DNA from: Phyllobacterium phragmitis
GTDB taxonomy: Bacteria > Pseudomonadota > Alphaproteobacteria > Rhizobiales > Rhizobiaceae
Direction of reading: 5' to 3'
DNA length: 64,000 bases
Assembly (NCBI RefSeq): GCF_002980495.1
Contig: NZ_PVBR01000005.1
Span: 124,001-188,000, forward strand
The position numbers and the translations under genes are program-made. Of this stretch, positions 57,476-64,000 are shown piece by piece; the first letter of the stretch is position 1; every line of letters starts with the position of its first letter. The notes beneath the pieces were generated by a model that saw nothing but the letters and a program-made list of their open reading frames with translations, was not told the origin of the DNA and did not search any database.

Positions 57476-58183
57476 CTAATATTGGTCCTTGTAGGCGTTG
57501 AACTCGCGGGCTTCCATCAATCGGTAGAAATCGGCGAGCGTCTTGCCGCGCTCGGGGCGGAAACGGCGGCCTGAATCCGCTGCAAGCGAAATACGGTCGG
57601 TGCGGAATGTGCGGAATGCAGTCCGCAATTCGCACCAGCCGATGACGGTCCAGACCTTGCCCCAGAACCAGAGGCCGAGCGGACGGATATCACGGCCGCT
57701 CTCGCGCCCTTCCAAATCCCTGTAGCGGATGGTCAGCACATTGCCGCCATCAACGGCGCGCTCGACGATATCGATGATCTGTCTCTCATATTCGCTGATA
57801 TTGGCGGCGGGCGCATGGATCTGCGTGTTGGCAATGCGCGAACGGTCCTCTTTCGGGAGCACGGCCTCGATCTTGACCAGCGCTTCTTCCGCGCCGCGCG
57901 CCATGGATGCGCCGCCCCAGGCGCGAACCAGCCTGGCACCGGCGACAAGGGCGACGATTTCATCGCGCGTGAACATCAGCGGCGGCAGATCGTATCCCTC
58001 GCGCAATATATAGCCGACGCCCGCTTCCCCATCGATGGGAACGCCTGTGGACTGCAGATCGGCGATATCGCGGTAGATGGTACGTTCCGAAACCTCCAGC
58101 CGTTCGGCCAATAGCCTCGCCGTCACCAGCCTGCCGCCACGCAGGCGTTGCACGATCTGAAAAAGACGGTCGGCGCGCCGCAT
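57476..58183 (-). CDS. HTH/WYL-domain transcriptional regulator (YafY type)
   Basis: A 235-residue regulator. The N-terminal HTH_11 domain is MRRADRLFQIVQRLRGGRLVTARLLAERLEVSERTIYRDIADLQSTGVPIDGEAGVGY (about 1-58). A WYL ligand domain follows (LTIRYRDLEGRESGRDIRPLGLWFWGKVWTVIGWCELRTAFRTFRTDRI, about 150-200). ATG 58183 begins the conserved MRRADRLF; the longer frame is a shadow of the next gene. It lies 5 bases downstream of the DJ-1 family gene on the same strand, so the two are co-transcribed and it may regulate that unit. Confidence 0.9.
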   Translation of the reverse strand: MRRADRLFQIVQRLRGGRLVTARLLAERLEVSERTIYRDIADLQSTGVPIDGEAGVGYILREGYDLPPLMFTRDEIVALVAGARLVRAWGGASMARGAEEALVKIEAVLPKEDRSRIANTQIHAPAANISEYERQIIDIVERAVDGGNVLTIRYRDLEGRESGRDIRPLGLWFWGKVWTVIGWCELRTAFRTFRTDRISLAADSGRRFRPERGKTLADFYRLMEAREFNAYKDQY

Positions 58184-58188
58184 CGACG

Positions 58189-58788
58189 TCAGGCACTCCC
58201 ATATTCGCGCGAAAAAAGCCTGCGCATTTGCCCGATGTCGTCGGCCTTTGTCGGGAAAAGCGTTTCGAGAAAGGCTGCGGCAAATGTCCCCGGTGCCGTA
58301 CCCGAGGCGCTGATGATTTGGCTGTCGCTGACGGCAAAGGGTACATCGCGATAATGGTCGGAGCCATCGTAATCGCCGATTTTCCCCTGAATCCACCCCG
58401 CGCCGTTGCTGGTGTGATCGCGGCCTGAGAAAAGGCCGGCGCGAGCAAGCGCCAGCGTGCCGGCACAGATGCCGCCGACTGTTCCGCCCCGTGCGTGAAC
58501 CGCCAGAAGCAGCGGCGCGATGTCAGGAGGCGTGGCGGAAAACCAGGTTTGCGAACCGATGATTGCGACCGCGTCGAGATCGGCGTTCTCAGCGCTGGAG
58601 ACACCGCGATCCGGCGCCAGGACCAGCCCGCCGATGGACCTGACGGATTTTTTCTCAGGCGCGAGAGCGACGACACGCGCGTTGAAATATTCGACGGCGG
58701 ACCCGGAAAGGAAGCCGAACTCCCAATCGGCATAACCCTGGATGAAAACGAGGCCGATTGTCTTTTTTTCTGTCATTTTCGCGCCCAT
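58189..58788 (-). CDS. DJ-1/PfpI family protein
   Basis: A 199-residue type I glutamine-amidotransferase-like protein. IGLVFIQGYADWEFGFLSG is followed by the acidic residue of the family. The nucleophile elbow is GGTVGGICAGTLALARAGL with C108, and HTSNGAGW follows at the position usually occupied by histidine. Members include chaperone-like glyoxalases, proteases and isonitrile hydratases. It is paired with a WYL regulator. ATG 58788 is used; 58776 is an alternative. Specific function is unknown. Confidence 0.87.
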   Translation of the reverse strand: MGAKMTEKKTIGLVFIQGYADWEFGFLSGSAVEYFNARVVALAPEKKSVRSIGGLVLAPDRGVSSAENADLDAVAIIGSQTWFSATPPDIAPLLLAVHARGGTVGGICAGTLALARAGLFSGRDHTSNGAGWIQGKIGDYDGSDHYRDVPFAVSDSQIISASGTAPGTFAAAFLETLFPTKADDIGQMRRLFSREYGSA

Positions 58789-58809
58789 TATCTGATTTTC
58801 TTGGCGATT

Positions 58810-59010
58810 CTACAATTCTTGCGCATCACAGGGTAGCTTCCAGCGATCCGCCCTGCGTTCGGGATAGGCGTCCGGCCAGCCGATGTCTTTTTGAATGTAG
58901 CGCGGCAGGTTGCCGATCAGGCGTTCCGTGCGGATCTGGTCGCGCCTTGCCCGGATCTTCCGGCGATAGTGCTGAAGCACGCTCAAAATAGGAGCTATGA
59001 CGATACCCAT
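58810..59010 (-). CDS. DUF1127-type small basic protein
   Basis: A 66-residue protein. Its middle, RRKIRARRDQIRTERLIGNLPRYIQKDIGWPDAY, matches the Arg-rich DUF1127 pattern (R-x-L-x-x-L-P-x-x-x-x-x-D-I-G), extended by a short hydrophobic N-terminus. Small DUF1127 proteins of alphaproteobacteria are RNA-binding regulators affecting phosphate and carbon metabolism. It lies between the DJ-1 and SDR genes on the same strand, with a hairpin just upstream. Confidence 0.78.
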   Translation of the reverse strand: MGIVIAPILSVLQHYRRKIRARRDQIRTERLIGNLPRYIQKDIGWPDAYPERRADRWKLPCDAQEL

Positions 59011-59048
59011 CCTGGTTTCTCCCTTGGTTTCAGGAAGGTATCATCGCA

Positions 59049-59081
59049 CACTCCTGCTGACAGCTATCTGTCAGGAGTGTC
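59049..59081 (-). other. Hairpin between SDR and DUF1127 genes
   Basis: ACACTCCTG and CAGGAGTGT form an outer stem and GACAG/CTGTC an inner stem around CTAT. There is no T run. It may be a weak terminator for the SDR gene or a leader hairpin for the DUF1127 gene. Confidence 0.6.
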
Positions 59082-59099
59082 GGGAGATTGTCGGACGGG

Positions 59100-59885
59100 T
59101 CATGCCTTGACCGGAACGGTGTAGTTCAGCGGTAGTCGTCCGCCATCGGCATAGATCGTCTGTCCCGTGACATAGCTCGAATCGGGAGAGGCGAGGAAAG
59201 CCGCTATGCCGGCAATCTCGGAGGGCTCACCTACGCGGCCCATCGGCGTTCGCGACAGGATGCGGTCCATGGCACCGGCATCGGCGTTGACGCTTGCCAG
59301 CATGTCGGTGTTGATCGAACCTGGTCCGATGGCATTGACGCGGATGCCGTAGGGAGCGAGCGAAACGGCCATGACGCGGGTGAGCTGGTTCACGCCGCCC
59401 TTGGAGATCGAGTAGGGCACCTGGCTCTCCAGCCCGAACAGCGCATTGACCGACGACATGTTGATGATCGTTCCAGCAGGGCCGCCCGCCTCGACCCTCG
59501 CCACCATCCGGCGCGCCACGGCCTGGGCGCAGAGGAAGGAGCCTTTCAAATTGATCCGCAGCACGCGATCGAAATCCTCCTCCTTCAATGAAAGGAAATC
59601 AGCGTTGTGCGCTATACCGGCATTGTTGACGAGAATGTCGATGTCGCCGAAAGCATCGGTCGCAAACGCCAGCAGATTATGCACGTCGAGTTTCTGGCCG
59701 ACATCGGCCGGCGTAAACCGTACCGCACCGAACTGCGACAGATCCTTTGCCGCCGCGGCGCCCTTTGCTTCGTCTAAATCCGCCATCACCACGCTGGCGC
59801 CGTCGATCAGATAGCGTTTCGCGATGGCATATCCGATGCCCTGCGCGCCGCCCGTCACGATCGCTGTTTTGCCTTCCAGCCCCAT
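59100..59885 (-). CDS. SDR family oxidoreductase
   Basis: A 261-residue short-chain dehydrogenase. It has AIVTGGAQGIGYAIAKRYLIDGASVVMADLDE for the cofactor (the aspartate after the second strand suggests NAD), NNAGIAHNADFLSL, the catalytic serine in NMSSVNALFGLESQVPYSISKGG and the Y-x-x-x-K pair, and ends with VTGQTIYADGGRLPLNYTVPV. It lies 63 bases after the PrpE-type acyl-CoA synthetase on the same strand, so a shared role in short-chain acid metabolism is possible. Substrate unknown. Confidence 0.88.
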   Translation of the reverse strand: MGLEGKTAIVTGGAQGIGYAIAKRYLIDGASVVMADLDEAKGAAAAKDLSQFGAVRFTPADVGQKLDVHNLLAFATDAFGDIDILVNNAGIAHNADFLSLKEEDFDRVLRINLKGSFLCAQAVARRMVARVEAGGPAGTIINMSSVNALFGLESQVPYSISKGGVNQLTRVMAVSLAPYGIRVNAIGPGSINTDMLASVNADAGAMDRILSRTPMGRVGEPSEIAGIAAFLASPDSSYVTGQTIYADGGRLPLNYTVPVKA

Positions 59886-59948
59886 GGTTCTTCCCTGCCT
59901 TTCGATATTCGCACCAGGGGCGGAGATTGGACCGGGCGCGGTGAGGGG

Positions 59949-61850
59949 TCAACCGCCGATGCCACGCAGTTTCAGCGCTTCGGCTATTTCCGCCAGGATG
60001 GCCGGATCATCGATGGTGGCGGGCATGTTCCATTGCTCGCCATCGGCGATCTTCTGCATCGTGCCGCGCAATATCTTGCCTGAACGGGTTTTCGGCAGCC
60101 GCTTGACGGCGAGCGCCAGTTTGAAGGCCGCGACCGCGCCGATTTCCTCGCGCACTCTGGCGATGCAATCCGCCTCGATATCGCAGGCGTTGCGGGTCAC
60201 GCCTGAGTTGAGAACCAGAAATCCGCAGGGGACCTGCCCCTTCAACGCATCGGCAATGCCTATGACCGCGCATTCAGCCACATCAGGGTGGCCGGAGATG
60301 ATTTCCTCCATCGCGCCGGTCGAGAGGCGATGGCCGGCGACGTTGATGATGTCGTCGGTGCGGCTCATGATGTAGAGATAGCCGTCCTCGTCCATATAGC
60401 CGGCATCCGCGGTCTTGTAATAGCCGGGAAATTCGGCGAGATAGGCATCGCGGAAGCGCTGGTCGGCGTTCCAGAGCGTCGGCAGGCAGCCGGGAGCGAG
60501 CGGAAGCTTGACGACGATATTGCCGAGATCGCCGCGTTTCACCTGATGTCCGGCATCGTCCACCACATGGATTTCATAGCCGGGCAGGGTCTTGGTGGGC
60601 GAACCGTATTTCACCGGCAGGATACCGAGGCCGACGGGATTTGCCACCATCGGCCAGCCTGATTCGGTCTGCCACCAATGGTCGATCACCGGAACGGAGA
60701 GCTTTTCCTCGGCCCATTTGATCGTATCGGGATCAGCGCGTTCCCCGGCAAGGAAAAGACAACGGAAGCGCGAAAGATCGTGACGCTTCACGTATTCGCC
60801 GCCCGGATCGTCCTTCTTGATGGCGCGGAAGGCGGTCGGGGCGGTGAACATCGTCTTCACATCGTGCTCATCGATGATGCGCCAGAAAGTGCCGGGGTCG
60901 GGCGTGCCGACGGGCTTGCCCTCAAAGAGGATGCTGGTCGCGCCGACAAGCAGCGGCCCATAGACGATATAGGAATGGCCGACGACCCAGCCGACATCGG
61001 AAGCCGCCCAGAAGACGTCGCCGGGTCCGATATCGAAGACCGCGCCCATCGACCAGGCAAGTGCCACCATATGCCCGCCATTGTCGCGCACGACGCCCTT
61101 GGGCTGTCCCGTCGTGCCGGAGGTATAGAGCACATAGAGCGGATCGGTGGCGGCGACGGGTGCGCAAGGGACCGTGCGACCGCGCGCGGCGGCGACGGCT
61201 GACGCATAATCGATATCGCGGCCTTCCACGGGAGCATAGGCAAGTTGGGGCCGTTCGAGAACGATGCAGCGCGAGACCTTGTGCCCCGCCATGTCGATGG
61301 CCTTGTCGAGCATCGGCTTATAGGCGATGACGCGGCCCGGCTCCAGGCCGCAGGAAGCGGCGATGATCATGACCGGCGCCGCATCATCGATGCGGCTGGC
61401 GAGTTCATTGGCGGCGAAACCGCCGAAGACCACGGAGTGGATCGCGCCGATGCGGGCGCAGGCGAGCATGGCAATCGCCGCTTCAGGCACCATCGGCATG
61501 TAGATGATGACGCGGTCGCCGGTCTTCACGCCATTATCGAGCATGATCGCGGCAAACGCCTGGACTTCTGCGAGAATCTCCCGATAGGTCAGCTTGCGCT
61601 TGCTGCCGGTGATGGGGCTGTCATAGATGATGGCGGGCTGGTCTCCGCGTCCGTTTTCGACGTGACGGTCGAGGGCGTTGTAACAGGTGTTGCACAGCGC
61701 GCCTGGGAACCATCGCCCATAGACGCCCAGATCGGAATCGAAGACCTTCTCCCATGGCCGGACCCAGTCGATGGCTTGCGCGGCGTCGGCCCAGAAGCCT
61801 TCCGGATCGCGTTTCCATGAATCATAGGTGGCGGTATAGCGCGACGACAT
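59949..61850 (-). CDS. prpE: Propionyl-CoA synthetase / acetyl-CoA synthetase family (PrpE type)
   Basis: A 633-residue AMP-forming ligase. It has the P-loop-like YTSGTTGQPKGVVRDNGGH, WWQTESGWP, the hinge YKTADAGYMDEDGYLYIMSRTDDIINVAGHRLSTGAMEE and the C-terminal catalytic lysine in LPKTRSGKILRGTM. The LSTGAMEE segment and the VRDNGGH variant favour PrpE over Acs, so propionate is the likelier substrate and acetate a possible one. ATG 61850 has GGGAGGAACGG just upstream. It activates short-chain acids to acyl-CoA. Confidence 0.88.
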   Translation of the reverse strand: MSSRYTATYDSWKRDPEGFWADAAQAIDWVRPWEKVFDSDLGVYGRWFPGALCNTCYNALDRHVENGRGDQPAIIYDSPITGSKRKLTYREILAEVQAFAAIMLDNGVKTGDRVIIYMPMVPEAAIAMLACARIGAIHSVVFGGFAANELASRIDDAAPVMIIAASCGLEPGRVIAYKPMLDKAIDMAGHKVSRCIVLERPQLAYAPVEGRDIDYASAVAAARGRTVPCAPVAATDPLYVLYTSGTTGQPKGVVRDNGGHMVALAWSMGAVFDIGPGDVFWAASDVGWVVGHSYIVYGPLLVGATSILFEGKPVGTPDPGTFWRIIDEHDVKTMFTAPTAFRAIKKDDPGGEYVKRHDLSRFRCLFLAGERADPDTIKWAEEKLSVPVIDHWWQTESGWPMVANPVGLGILPVKYGSPTKTLPGYEIHVVDDAGHQVKRGDLGNIVVKLPLAPGCLPTLWNADQRFRDAYLAEFPGYYKTADAGYMDEDGYLYIMSRTDDIINVAGHRLSTGAMEEIISGHPDVAECAVIGIADALKGQVPCGFLVLNSGVTRNACDIEADCIARVREEIGAVAAFKLALAVKRLPKTRSGKILRGTMQKIADGEQWNMPATIDDPAILAEIAEALKLRGIGG

Positions 61851-62003
61851 TCCGTTCCTCCCAAAAACAGTCCTCCACCCCTGTTCTAGCCCTCCGGGTA
61901 TCCAGACGTCCATGGGACTAAAGCATCGGCGTAAAATCAGGACCGGAAAAGGCTTGGCGGTTCAGCGTGCTGCGCTGTAAGAGACTTTTCAAAGGACCGG
62001 CCC

Positions 62004-62174
62004 TTGACCAAGATTCTACTCGTTCTGCTCCTCGTTGTGATGGCACTGCATCTGGTCAAGCCGCTGGGGCTGCCGGGCCTGAGGCAACGCAGCGATTTCT
62101 GGAAGATCGCAGTGGTGGCGATCGGGCTGATGTTCCTCGTCGTCGCCCTGCATGCAGGGGCCGTGTTTAAATAA
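62004..62174 (+). CDS. Small two-helix membrane protein, 56 residues
   Basis: A TTG-started reading frame, preceded by AAGGA at 7-base spacing, encodes MTKILLVLLLVVMALHLVKPLGLPGL then RQRSDFWKIAVVAIGLMFLVVALHAG and FK. It has two hydrophobic helices joined by a short basic loop (about residues 1-18 and 34-54). A terminator starts at its stop codon, as for a real gene. I do not recognise a family and cannot assign a function. Confidence 0.65.
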   Translation: MTKILLVLLLVVMALHLVKPLGLPGLRQRSDFWKIAVVAIGLMFLVVALHAGAVFK

Positions 62175-62206
62175 AAAAGCCCGGATCGTGCGATCCGGGC
62201 TTTTTA
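62174..62206. terminator. Bidirectional intrinsic terminator
   Basis: AAAAAGCCCGGATCG and CGATCCGGGCTTTTT form a perfect stem with T runs on both strands. It ends both the small membrane protein gene and the convergent aldolase gene. Confidence 0.93.
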
Positions 62207-62224
62207 TTGGACAATGTCCTGGCT

Positions 62225-63250
62225 TCATGCGGCCTTTTCGAGATCGCGTTTCCAACCGCCCGTCGCGGCAAGCGCATTCATGCGGGCGCGGTGGGAGAAG
62301 GCGCGCTGTCCGGCGGCGACATTCTCCGGCTTGCCGGCCCAGGCCTTCAGTGCGGCTGCCTGCAATGCACGGCCATAGGAGAAGGTGAGCTTCCACGGCA
62401 GCTGATAAGCGGCGTTCATGGCCGAGAGATGTGCCGTCGCCTCCTCGTCCGATTGGCCGCCGGACAGGAAGGCAATCCCCGGCACCGCCGAGGGCACCGT
62501 CGATTTCAGGCAGCGCACTGTCTTTTCGGCGATTTCCTCGACGGAAGCTTTGCGGGCATTCTTGCCGTCGATGACCATGTTCGGCTTGAGGATCATGCCT
62601 TCCAGCAAGACGCGCGCGTCATAGAGTTCGGCGAAGACCGTCTTGAGCACCCATTCGGTGACTTCATAGCAGCGGTCGATGGAGTGGTCGCCGGGCTTGC
62701 CGTCCATCAGCACCTCAGGCTCGACGATCGGGACGATGCCGGCTTCCTGGCAAAGTGCTGCATAGCGGGCCAGCGCCTGGGCATTCTGCTTGACTGCGCC
62801 CCAGCTGGGCAGGCCATCGGAGATGGAGATCACGCCGCGCCATTTGGCGAAACGCGCGCCAAGCGCATAATATTCGGACAGGCGTTCGCGCAGGCCATCG
62901 AGCCCTTCGGTGATGGTCTCGCCGGGGAAGCCCGCCAGCGGTTTTGCGCCGGCATCGACCTTGATGCCCGGGATACTGCCGGCCTGCTTGATGATGTCGG
63001 CGAGCCTGGTGCCGTCGGCTGCGCTCTGGCGAATGGTTTCATCATAGAGGATGACGCCTGAGATGCAGTTCTTCATCGCCTCTTCGGAGCGGAACAGCAT
63101 TTCGCGATAATCGCGGCGGCTTTCTTCCGTGGAGGTCAGGCCGATCGTATCGAACCGCTTCTTGATCGTTCCCGAACTTTCATCGGCGGCAAGAAGGCCC
63201 TTGCCGTCGGCAACCATGGCAATCGCGATATCTTCGAGACGTTCACTCAT
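62225..63250 (-). CDS. fda: Class I fructose-bisphosphate aldolase
   Basis: A 341-residue class I aldolase. It has GKGLLAADESSGTIKKRFDTIGL at the N-terminus, KVDAGAKPLAG, KWRGVISI, the Schiff-base region LLEGMILKPNMVIDGK with its lysine, and GIAFLSGGQSDEEATAHLSAMN. It cleaves fructose-1,6-bisphosphate to the two triose phosphates without a metal. ATG 63250 (MSERLEDIA) has GGAG 9 bases upstream and is preferred over 63265. It is downstream of pgk on the same strand, with a 162-base gap. Together they form a glycolysis/gluconeogenesis cluster. Confidence 0.95.
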   Translation of the reverse strand: MSERLEDIAIAMVADGKGLLAADESSGTIKKRFDTIGLTSTEESRRDYREMLFRSEEAMKNCISGVILYDETIRQSAADGTRLADIIKQAGSIPGIKVDAGAKPLAGFPGETITEGLDGLRERLSEYYALGARFAKWRGVISISDGLPSWGAVKQNAQALARYAALCQEAGIVPIVEPEVLMDGKPGDHSIDRCYEVTEWVLKTVFAELYDARVLLEGMILKPNMVIDGKNARKASVEEIAEKTVRCLKSTVPSAVPGIAFLSGGQSDEEATAHLSAMNAAYQLPWKLTFSYGRALQAAALKAWAGKPENVAAGQRAFSHRARMNALAATGGWKRDLEKAA

Positions 63251-63412
63251 CAATGGGGGCTCCAACTTTTTCGTTCTTTCATCAGCGCAATAACAAAAGA
63301 GTGCGGTAAACGAAACGCCAGTGCAAACCTTTGAAACGATTGAATTTATTTCAAACGATTTAGGAGTATCACTTTTTTCGGCAGACGGTTAAAGAAGGAG
63401 GGCGTCCCGGTT

Positions 63413-64000
63413 CTACGATTGCCGCAATACGTCGACGCCTGGAAGTGGTTTGCCTTCCATCCATTCGAGGAAGGCGCCGCCCGCCGTCGATACATAGCTG
63501 AAATCATCGGCGACGCCCGCGTGGTTGAGCGCCGCGACCGTATCGCCGCCGCCGGCGACCGAGACGAGATCGCCATCCCTGGTGCGGGCCGCGACATGGC
63601 GCGCGGCAGCGACCGTCGCCTTGTCGAAGGGGCGAAGTTCGAAAGCGCCGAGCGGTCCGTTCCAGACCAGCGTCGCGGCATCGTCTATGGCGCCCTGGAT
63701 GCGTTCGATCGACTGCGGCCCGACATCGAGAATCATGCCATCGGCCGGAATCGCGTCGAGGCCATAGGCGTGGTTGGGCGCATCAGCCTGGAAATGCCAT
63801 GCGACGATGGCATCGACGGGAAGGATGATGGCACATTTGGCGTCCTCCGCCTTGGCCATGATCTGGCGCGCCGTGTCGGCGAGATCATGCTCGCAAAGCG
63901 ATTTGCCGACGCCGATGCCGCGTGCGGCGAGAAAGGTGTTGGCCATGCCGCCGCCGATGACCAGCGCATCGACCTTTTCGATCAGGTTCATCAGGAGATC
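63413..64000 (-). CDS. pgk: Phosphoglycerate kinase, C-terminal part
   Basis: The last 195 residues of PGK; the gene runs off the window end in frame. Visible are [62 protein letters not shown] and the nucleotide-binding [40 protein letters not shown], the conserved C-terminal domain. It transfers phosphate between 1,3-bisphosphoglycerate and ADP. It precedes the aldolase gene in transcription order. Confidence 0.97.
   Translation of the reverse strand, partial: DLLMNLIEKVDALVIGGGMANTFLAARGIGVGKSLCEHDLADTARQIMAKAEDAKCAIILPVDAIVAWHFQADAPNHAYGLDAIPADGMILDVGPQSIERIQGAIDDAATLVWNGPLGAFELRPFDKATVAAARHVAARTRDGDLVSVAGGGDTVAALNHAGVADDFSYVSTAGGAFLEWMEGKPLPGVDVLRQS

Overview
The window looks like chromosomal DNA of an alphaproteobacterium of the order Hyphomicrobiales, most likely the Brucella/Ochrobactrum group. 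This rests on protein resemblance and gene order recalled from that group (atpD-atpC, PrpA-type hydroxyproline epimerase, liv operon, pyc, bdhA, ispG, phaRAB, carD, rpoH2, thiBPQ, pyk, purEK, fructose-bisphosphate aldolase, pgk). Lineage-specific families also appear (TrcR/DUF1013, DUF2312/GapR, DUF1192, DUF1244, DUF1036, DUF1344), along with alphaproteobacterial promoter types. The species cannot be fixed from the sequence alone. Coding density is high, GC is high, and almost every gene belongs to a recognisable family. I saw no tRNA, rRNA, CRISPR array, prophage or transposase gene.

Layout. 1-3.2 kb: end of the F1Fo ATP synthase operon (atpD, atpC), a MarR regulator, and two small stress or envelope proteins. 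3.2-7.3 kb: a GntR regulator divergent from a trans-4-hydroxyproline catabolic operon (deaminase, FAD oxidase, epimerase). 7.5-13.4 kb: a complete branched-chain amino-acid-type ABC transporter (livHMGF, a small membrane protein, livK). 13.6-17.2 kb: pyruvate carboxylase. 17.5-19.5 kb: a DeoR regulator with an MFS transporter. 19.5-24.3 kb: bdhA, ispG, ispA, mtgA, rpmF. 24.3-27.7 kb: an HbpS/GlcG-like protein and the polyhydroxybutyrate genes phaR, phaA, phaB. 28.3-34.7 kb: a SUV3-like helicase with Hsp15, fdxA, carD, rpoH2. 34.8-41 kb: an M48 lipoprotein protease, the thiamine transporter thiBPQ behind a TPP riboswitch, and thiamine pyrophosphokinase. 41-54 kb: an ABC-F protein, a decayed aldo/keto reductase, small DUF proteins, N-formylglutamate amidohydrolase, pyk, a TPR protein, rpmJ, purEK, an MFS transporter, a quinone oxidoreductase. 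54-64 kb: a phytase-like periplasmic protein under a Pho box, trcR, a WYL regulator with a DJ-1 protein, an SDR, PrpE-type acyl-CoA synthetase, class I aldolase, and the 3' part of pgk.

How it fits together. The hydroxyproline operon and liv transporter suggest growth on host- or plant-derived amino acids. pyc, pyk, aldolase, pgk and the acyl-CoA synthetase form central carbon metabolism. bdhA, phaA, phaB and phaR handle carbon storage as polyhydroxybutyrate. Two exact EcfG-type promoter matches (before rpoH2 and before a DUF883/ElaB-like gene) tie part of the region to the general stress response.

The most interesting signals are regulatory and repetitive rather than new protein systems. 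They are the EcfG sites, the Pho box, paired operator repeats, the TPP riboswitch, a ~160 bp inverted-repeat element present twice (once inside the thiB-thiP gap), a 44 bp REP-like repeat present twice, and a 607 bp intergenic region with a dense GANTC cluster. I did not find a convincing new multi-gene system.
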